The translations under genes were made by a program, and so were the position numbers. Below are positions 59,182 through 64,000 of a DNA stretch of 64,000 nt, piece after piece (positions within the stretch are counted from its first letter, which is position 1; each line of letters begins with the position of its first letter). This DNA comes from Frateuria soli. Lineage in GTDB: Bacteria > Pseudomonadota > Gammaproteobacteria > Xanthomonadales > Rhodanobacteraceae. Below the pieces are notes generated by a model. The model was not told where the DNA came from. It did no database searches and saw only the letters and a list, made by a program, of their open reading frames with translations. The DNA lies in NCBI RefSeq assembly GCF_021117385.1, contig NZ_CP088252.1, forward strand, positions 2,812,501 to 2,876,500. Direction: 5' to 3'.

Positions 59182-59466
59182 GTGAACGCCGTCCGATTGC
59201 CTGTCAACGAGGCCGTCCGGGAGCCCCCGTCGTCGCAGAGCGCGCTGGGCGAGTGCGTCAGCCGTATCGTGCGCCGTTACCTGGCCGACATCGGCGACAC
59301 CGAATGCGACGAGGGCCTGCATGCGCTGGTGATCCGCGAGGTCGAGGGTCCGTTGCTGCGCGAAGTGCTGGCGTTCCACGACGGCAACCAGAGCCGCGCC
59401 GCGGCCGTGCTTGGCATCAACCGCGCCACGCTGCGCAAGAAGCTGGCCGCGCACGGCCTGCTGTAA
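59182..59466 (+). CDS. fis: DNA-binding protein Fis
   Basis: Fis is a nucleoid protein that bends DNA and controls rRNA and growth-phase genes. The 94-residue protein starts at GTG 59182. The C-terminal helix-turn-helix is clear: DGNQSRAAAVLGINRATLRKK. The N-terminal beta-hairpin (about residues 10-35) is less like E. coli's, as usual in Xanthomonads. The gene lies between the DUF3426 gene and purH. Regulation by growth rate is likely but not visible. Confidence 0.93.
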   Translation: MNAVRLPVNEAVREPPSSQSALGECVSRIVRRYLADIGDTECDEGLHALVIREVEGPLLREVLAFHDGNQSRAAAVLGINRATLRKKLAAHGLL

Positions 59467-59543
59467 CTTCCACGCCCGGATCGCGCGCGTGCCTTCCGTT
59501 TTGGCCGTCTGGCCGTCCAAACAGCATTCCATCCGCCTCGGGT

Positions 59544-59549
59544 TATAAT
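59544..59549 (+). promoter_or_regulatory. Probable -10 box for purH
   Basis: TATAAT lies 30 bases before the purH start. No clear -35 box is seen 16-18 bases upstream. Confidence 0.4.
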
Positions 59550-59578
59550 TGCCGGCTTCCCCCTTCCTGGAAGCCGCC

Positions 59579-61198
59579 ATGCCCGCCGCCACCCCCATCC
59601 GCCGCGCCCTGCTCAGCGTCTCCGACAAGACCGGGCTGATCGACCTCGGCCGGCGCTTGGCCGCGAAGGGCGTGCAGCTGCTCTCCACCGGCGGATCCGC
59701 CAGGGCGCTGCGCGATGCCGGCATCGCCGTGACCGACGTCAGCGAGCTCACCGGCTTCCCCGAGATCATGGACGGCCGCGTCAAGACGCTGCACCCGAAA
59801 GTGCACGGCGGCCTGCTCGGACGGCGCGGCACGGACGACAAGGTGATGGCCGACCTCGGCATCGCGCCGATCGACCTGCTGGTGCTGAACCTCTACCCTT
59901 TCGAGCAGACCGTCGCCAAGCCCGACTGCACGCTTGAACAGGCGATCGAGAACATCGACATCGGTGGCCCGGCGATGCTGCGCTCGGCTGCGAAGAACTG
60001 GGCGGACGTGGCCGTGCTGACCGCGCCGGAACAGTACGGGGATGCGCTCGCCGAGATCGAGCGCGACGGCGGGCTTTCACGTGCCACGCGTTTCAAGCTC
60101 GCGGTGGCCGCGTTCAACCGCGTGTCCGACTACGACGGCGCCATCAGCGACTACCTCTCGTCACTCAAGCTCAACGACGCGCACGATGCCATCGCCGGCC
60201 ACGAGACCTTCGGCGGGCAGGCCAACGGCCGCTTCGTCAAGCTGATGGACCTGCGCTACGGCGAGAACCCGCACCAGAGCGCCGCGTTCTATCGCGACCT
60301 CTATCCGGCGCCGGGCACGCTGGCGACCTTCCGCCAGCTGCAGGGCAAGGAACTGTCCTTCAACAACATCGCCGACGCCGACGCCGCGTGGGAGTGCGTG
60401 CGCAGCTTCGTCAAGCCGGCCTGCGTGATCGTCAAGCACGCCAATCCCTGCGGCGTGGCGGTGAGCCTGGACGGGACGGCCAAGGCCTACGACCTGGCCT
60501 TCCAGACCGATCCCACCTCGGCCTTCGGCGGCATCATCGCGTTCAACCGCGAGGTCGACGGCGCCACCGCGCGCGCCATCGTCGCGCGGCAGTTCGTCGA
60601 AGTGGTGCTGGCGCCCGGCTACGCCGACGACGCGCTGAAGGCCTTCGCGAAGAAGGGCAACGTGCGGGTACTGGAAATTCCGCCGCCGGCCAATGCCGAT
60701 CTGGAGCGGGGCGACCTGCGCGCCCCGCATCCGGGCATGAACGTCAAGCGCGTGGGCTCAGGCCTGCTGATCCAGACCGCCGACACCGGCATGATCGGTG
60801 CCGCCGACCTCAAGGTGGTGACCAAGCGCGCGCCCACGCCCGAGCAGATCGACGACCTGATCTTCGCCTGGAAGGTGGCCAAGTTCGTCAAGTCCAACGC
60901 CATCGTCTACGCCAGGCATCGCCAGACAATAGGCATCGGCGCCGGCCAGATGAGTCGCGTGTACAGCGCGAAGATCGCCGGCATCAAGGCGGCCGACGAG
61001 AAGCTCGAGGTGCGCGGCTCGGTGATGGCATCCGATGCCTTCTTCCCGTTCCGGGACGGCATCGATGCCGCGGCCGAGGCGGGCATCGCCGCGGTGATCC
61101 AGCCGGGCGGCTCGATGCGCGACGCCGAGGTGATCGCGGCGGCCGACGAGCACGACATGGCGATGGTGTTCACCGGCATGCGCCACTTCCGCCACTGA
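59579..61198 (+). CDS. purH: Bifunctional AICAR formyltransferase/IMP cyclohydrolase
   Basis: PurH performs the last two steps to IMP. The 539-residue protein has the N-terminal cyclohydrolase ([20 protein letters not shown] and [11 protein letters not shown]) and the C-terminal formyltransferase, with [10 protein letters not shown] and the [14 protein letters not shown] motifs. The start is ATG 59579. The ADP-ribosylation-like catalytic residues were not checked in detail. In the fis-purH arrangement here, purH follows a -10 type TATAAT. Confidence 0.96.
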   Translation: MPAATPIRRALLSVSDKTGLIDLGRRLAAKGVQLLSTGGSARALRDAGIAVTDVSELTGFPEIMDGRVKTLHPKVHGGLLGRRGTDDKVMADLGIAPIDLLVLNLYPFEQTVAKPDCTLEQAIENIDIGGPAMLRSAAKNWADVAVLTAPEQYGDALAEIERDGGLSRATRFKLAVAAFNRVSDYDGAISDYLSSLKLNDAHDAIAGHETFGGQANGRFVKLMDLRYGENPHQSAAFYRDLYPAPGTLATFRQLQGKELSFNNIADADAAWECVRSFVKPACVIVKHANPCGVAVSLDGTAKAYDLAFQTDPTSAFGGIIAFNREVDGATARAIVARQFVEVVLAPGYADDALKAFAKKGNVRVLEIPPPANADLERGDLRAPHPGMNVKRVGSGLLIQTADTGMIGAADLKVVTKRAPTPEQIDDLIFAWKVAKFVKSNAIVYARHRQTIGIGAGQMSRVYSAKIAGIKAADEKLEVRGSVMASDAFFPFRDGIDAAAEAGIAAVIQPGGSMRDAEVIAAADEHDMAMVFTGMRHFRH

Positions 61199-61317
61199 GC
61201 CGATGCCCCCCTTTCCCGCCGGGGGAGGGGGCGAGCGGTTGACCGGGCGCGCTTGCGGACACACCGCACCCACCCGTCGCCGCACGCCACCTTCTCCGAA
61301 GGACAAGGGGCCTGCAG

Positions 61318-61605
61318 TCACTGCACGAAGCGCTGCACCAGGCGCCGCCACTCCTGCTCCGGCGGATCGTTGCAGAACGGAACGCCCGCGCGCCCGTACC
61401 AGTAGCGGGCGTTGTCCAGATCGCCTTCGAGCCGATGCACGTGCGCGTGGATCGCGGCGGCACCGGCGTCCTCCAGCAACTGCACCAGGTGGTGCGCGCG
61501 CTCCGGCTCGCCGTGGCCCAGCCACCACAGCGCCTGCAGGTGGTCGGACAGGCCGGCGGGCGGTGTACCGCCGGCGAGCGACGCTTCGAAACGGGCCTGA
61601 TCCAT
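61318..61605 (-). CDS. Small conserved protein of unknown function
   Basis: The 95-residue protein is helical and has a Leu-rich middle (LSDHLQALWWLGHGEPERAHHLV) and an end with EGDLDNARYWYGRAGVPFCND, a motif I have seen in unrelated species under names such as hypothetical conserved. It looks like a small TPR-like helical protein. It has no signal peptide. It is convergent to purH and divergent from the GST gene. No function is proposed. Confidence 0.6.
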   Translation of the reverse strand: MDQARFEASLAGGTPPAGLSDHLQALWWLGHGEPERAHHLVQLLEDAGAAAIHAHVHRLEGDLDNARYWYGRAGVPFCNDPPEQEWRRLVQRFVQ

Positions 61606-61684
61606 ACGGCTGCCGATTGTGCGCCCTCACGGCGCCTTGTGGTGTGCATTGCGAGGCTTCCGCCGAACGCGGAGTGCCCCAGCC

Positions 61685-62398
61685 ATGACCTACGAGCTCT
61701 ACTACTGGACCGGCATCCAGGGACGCGGCGAATTCGTCCGCCTCGCGCTGGAAGACGCCGGCGCGGACTACGTCGACGTCGCCCGCAACCGTGGCGACGC
61801 TGTGATGGATCCTTTCCTCACCGGCGACAGCACCGAAGACGCGCTGCCCTTCGCCCCGCCCTTCCTGCGCGCCGGCCACCTGCTGATCGCGCAGACCGCC
61901 GCCATCCTGGCCTACCTGGGCCAGCACCTGGGGCTGGTGCCCGAGGGCGAGGCGCGGCGTATCTACGCCAACCAGCTGCAGCTGACCATCGCCGACCTGG
62001 TCGCCGAGATCCACGACAGCCATCACCCCATCGCCGCCAGCCTCTATTACGAGGACCAGCGGGCGGAGGCCGGGCGCCGCGCCGCCGACCTGCGCAAGCA
62101 CCGGCTGCCGAAGTACCTGGGTTACTTCGAACAGGTGCTGGCGCGCGCGGATGGCCGCCACGCGCTGGGCGAACACTCCTACGTCGATCTGTCGCTGTTC
62201 CAGCTGATGGCCGGCCTGGACTACGCCTTCCCCAACGCCATGCGCCGGCTGAGCAAGCACACCCGGCGGCTGCGCGCGCTGGCCGGGGAAATCGAGCAGC
62301 GCCCCCGCATCGCCGCCTACCTCGCCTCGCCGCGACGCCTGGCGTTCAACGAGCAGGGCATCTTCCGCCACTACCCCGAACTGGACGATCCGGCCTGA
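61685..62398 (+). CDS. Glutathione S-transferase
   Basis: The 237-residue protein has the GST N-terminal thioredoxin-like domain (MTYELYYWTGIQGRGEFVR, with a Tyr/Trp pair near the active site) and the C-terminal helical domain (HALGEHSYVDLSLFQLM). GSH binding is supported by AQTAAILAYLGQHL. It is similar to the mu/sigma-like subgroup of environmental proteobacteria. Substrate is unknown. It starts at ATG 61685. Confidence 0.88.
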   Translation: MTYELYYWTGIQGRGEFVRLALEDAGADYVDVARNRGDAVMDPFLTGDSTEDALPFAPPFLRAGHLLIAQTAAILAYLGQHLGLVPEGEARRIYANQLQLTIADLVAEIHDSHHPIAASLYYEDQRAEAGRRAADLRKHRLPKYLGYFEQVLARADGRHALGEHSYVDLSLFQLMAGLDYAFPNAMRRLSKHTRRLRALAGEIEQRPRIAAYLASPRRLAFNEQGIFRHYPELDDPA

Positions 62399-62404
62399 CG
62401 CCTT

Positions 62405-62477
62405 CTGCAGGAGCGCACCCGTGCGCGACCGCGCGGCAACGGTGCGCATGGCGGTAACGCACAGGTGCGCTCCTGCA
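62405..62477. repeat. GGAGCGCACC-type palindromic repeat
   Basis: TGCAGGAGCGCACCCGTGCG and the mirror arm, ending GTGCGCTCCTGCA, lie between the convergent GST and EamA genes. Confidence 0.8.
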
Positions 62478-62492
62478 AGTTTTCGGCGACGG

Positions 62493-62924
62493 TCAGAACA
62501 GCGCGATGACGATCGCGCCGGCGACGATCAGCGCGCCGCCCACCAGCAGCGGCAGGCTCGGCTTCTCGCCCAGGAACACCAGCCCCAGCACGATGACCAT
62601 CGCCACGCTGAGCTTGTCGATCGGCGCCACCTTGCTCACCGGCCCGAGCTGCAGCGCGCGGTAGTAGCACAGCCAGGAGAGGCCGGTGGCGATGCCGGAG
62701 AGCACCAGGAACACCCAGCTGTGCCATGGCAGCCCCGCCGGACGCGCCCACTCGCCGCGCAGGCTCAGAATGCCGGCGGTGACCGCAAGGATCACCAGCG
62801 TGCGGATGAAAGTGGCCAGGTTGGAGTTGATCCCGGCCACGCCGAGCTTGCCGAACAGGGCGGTGAGCGCGGCAAAGAACGCCGAGCCCAGCGCGAACAG
62901 CAGCCAGCTCTGGCGCAGGTCCAT
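62493..62924 (-). CDS. Half-length EamA-family (DMT) membrane protein
   Basis: The 143-residue protein has five hydrophobic segments and one EamA repeat, half the usual size. Opening SWLLFALGSAFFAALTALFGK and closing VGGALIVAGAIVIALF are typical of the short subgroup that acts as a dimer. Substrate unknown. It lies 8 bases downstream of the DUF2782 gene on the same strand and is probably cotranscribed. Confidence 0.85.
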   Translation of the reverse strand: MDLRQSWLLFALGSAFFAALTALFGKLGVAGINSNLATFIRTLVILAVTAGILSLRGEWARPAGLPWHSWVFLVLSGIATGLSWLCYYRALQLGPVSKVAPIDKLSVAMVIVLGLVFLGEKPSLPLLVGGALIVAGAIVIALF

Positions 62925-62931
62925 GGCCGGC

Positions 62932-63405
62932 TCAGTCGCCCGCGGTGGACGCGGACGCGGGCGTCGCAGGCCTGGACTTGCCCCACTCGAGGATCTTGTA
63001 CATCACCGGACGCGTGGGTTTCTGACCGTGCTCGTCGACCAGCCGGCCGCTCGGGTCGACCATGTAGGTCTGCGTGATGCCGTTGGGCGGCGTGACCACC
63101 ACCATGTAGAGCTGGCCATTGCGGCGGTACTCCTGCACGGTGTTCTCGCCCTGCCGGTGCACGCTGACCTCGGGCATCGGCTCGCCGGAGCGGATCGGCG
63201 CAGGCTTGCGCGGCTGCAGCGACGTTCCGCTCTGCGCCGGCGTCGCGGGCACGCTCTGTGCGGGCGCCGCCGGCGGGGTTGCCTTGACGCCCGGATCGTT
63301 CATGCCCGGCGGCGGCGGCACGTTCACCGGCGGCGGGGTGGACTGGGCAAAAGCAGGCGCGGCGAGAAACGCGGGCAGGAGGACGAGCGCGGCGGAAAGC
63401 TTCAT
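62932..63405 (-). CDS. Secreted DUF2782 protein
   Basis: The 157-residue protein has a signal peptide (residues 1-21, AFA-QS), a Pro-rich stretch (about 22-70) and the DUF2782 domain (about 80-145, HRQGENTVQEYRRNGQLYMV and DPSGRLVDEHG). ATG 63405 is preferred to an upstream start at 63438. DUF2782 genes are adjacent to polA in most Xanthomonadales, as here, where polA is divergent. Function is unknown. Confidence 0.9.
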   Translation of the reverse strand: MKLSAALVLLPAFLAAPAFAQSTPPPVNVPPPPGMNDPGVKATPPAAPAQSVPATPAQSGTSLQPRKPAPIRSGEPMPEVSVHRQGENTVQEYRRNGQLYMVVVTPPNGITQTYMVDPSGRLVDEHGQKPTRPVMYKILEWGKSRPATPASASTAGD

Positions 63406-63501
63406 GGCGAGGGCCCTGGGGGATTTGCCGGCGAGCATAGCAGCGGCCCCGGCGCGGGCCGGTGAACCGCGACCTCATGGCACGCGTGCGAGAATGAGCG
63501 G

Positions 63502-64000
63502 ATGGCACAGCTCATCCTGATCGACGGCTCCTCCTACCTCTACCGCGCCTTCCATGCCCTGCCGCCGCTGACTAACGCGCGCGGCGAGCCCACCGGCGCG
63601 CTGTTCGGGGTGGTCAACATGCTGCGGGCCACGCTGAAGGCGCAGCCGGAGTTCCTGGCGTTCGTCTGCGACGCGCCCGGGCGCACCTTTCGTGACGAGA
63701 TCTACGCCGAGTACAAGGCCAACCGCGCGGCGATGCCCGACGACCTGCGCGCGCAGGTCGAGCCGATGATGGCGATCGTGGGCGCACTCGGCTTCCCGAT
63801 CCTTTGCGTCCCCGGCGTGGAGGCCGACGACGTGATCGGCACGCTGGCCCAGGCGGCCGCGGCGCAGGGTATCGACGTGACGATCTCGACCGGGGACAAG
63901 GACCTTGCGCAGCTGGTCGGCCCGCACGTGAAGCTGGTCAACACCATGACCAACACCACGCTGGACATCGCCGGCGTGACCGAGAAGTTCGGCGTGCCGC
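63502..64000 (+). CDS. polA: DNA polymerase I, N-terminal part (partial)
   Basis: Only the first 166 codons are in the window; the rest is past the right edge. The visible part is the 5'-3' exonuclease (flap endonuclease) domain: [39 protein letters not shown] and [12 protein letters not shown] with the metal-binding Asp residues. ATG 63502 is well placed. It is divergent from the DUF2782 gene. Pol I repairs DNA and removes Okazaki primers. Confidence 0.95.
   Translation, partial: MAQLILIDGSSYLYRAFHALPPLTNARGEPTGALFGVVNMLRATLKAQPEFLAFVCDAPGRTFRDEIYAEYKANRAAMPDDLRAQVEPMMAIVGALGFPILCVPGVEADDVIGTLAQAAAAQGIDVTISTGDKDLAQLVGPHVKLVNTMTNTTLDIAGVTEKFGVP

Overview
This window is high-GC, densely coded chromosomal DNA from a gammaproteobacterium. 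The gene content and order suggest the Rhodanobacteraceae/Xanthomonadaceae group (Rhodanobacter, Dyella, Luteibacter or relatives). The pointers are the mpl-adk-PPi-phosphofructokinase-hppA order, the aroQ-accB-accC-prmA-(DUF3426)-fis-purH order, a DUF2782 gene beside polA, an LPS core cluster, and many short palindromic REP-like repeats. I saw no prophage, transposase, CRISPR array, tRNA or rRNA. The assignment rests on gene content only.

Layout: 1-3221 holds the end of thiE, hemL, a glyoxalase I gene and an argD-like aminotransferase. 3222-10340 is the most unusual part. A perfect-looking sigma-54 promoter precedes six secreted or outer-membrane genes that look like a diverged functional-amyloid (Fap-type) system: a small secreted protein, two repeat proteins, a C39 peptidase, another secreted protein, and a coiled-coil/beta-barrel exporter. 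A convergent gene for a sigma-54 enhancer-binding protein follows, with a CRP/Clp-type palindrome in front of it. 10340-15770 has an SDR dehydrogenase, a two-gene ABC exporter, mpl and adk. 15943-24101 is rich in pyrophosphate enzymes (PPi-dependent phosphofructokinase, membrane H+-pyrophosphatase, soluble pyrophosphatase), plus an S9 peptidase and a prolyl-4-hydroxylase-like dioxygenase.

24162-28729 carries a 5'-truncated MDR oxidoreductase, a ferritin-like protein, a TetR regulator, pcm and a TolC-like channel. 28784-34299 is an LPS block (waaA, lpxL-type acyltransferase, GT2, O-antigen ligase-like protein, GT4). 34387-46533 mixes a zinc-finger protein, a Yip1-type membrane protein, yceI, a RutE-type nitroreductase, an ELM1-like protein, glnE, an LTA-synthase-like sulfatase, two small low-complexity secreted proteins and an ABC exporter. 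47061-49198 is groES-groEL behind a CIRCE operator. 49599-53870 is redox and metal handling (cutA, an EamA permease with a decayed second copy, dsbD with a duplicated N-terminal domain, a TlpA-like thioredoxin). 54221-61198 is aroQ-accB-[inserted four-helix-bundle gene]-accC-prmA-DUF3426-fis-purH. The window ends with a GST, a small EamA protein, a DUF2782 protein and the first 499 bases of polA.

How parts work together: the Fap-like genes form one regulated surface-fibre locus, with fibre subunits first, then protease and export pore, then the regulator. The pyrophosphate genes suggest PPi is used as an energy currency. The LPS genes form a convergent block for lipid A acylation, Kdo addition and core assembly. 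Two palindromic repeat families (GGGAGAGGG type and GGAGCGCACCTGTGCGCGACC type) punctuate the gaps between operons.
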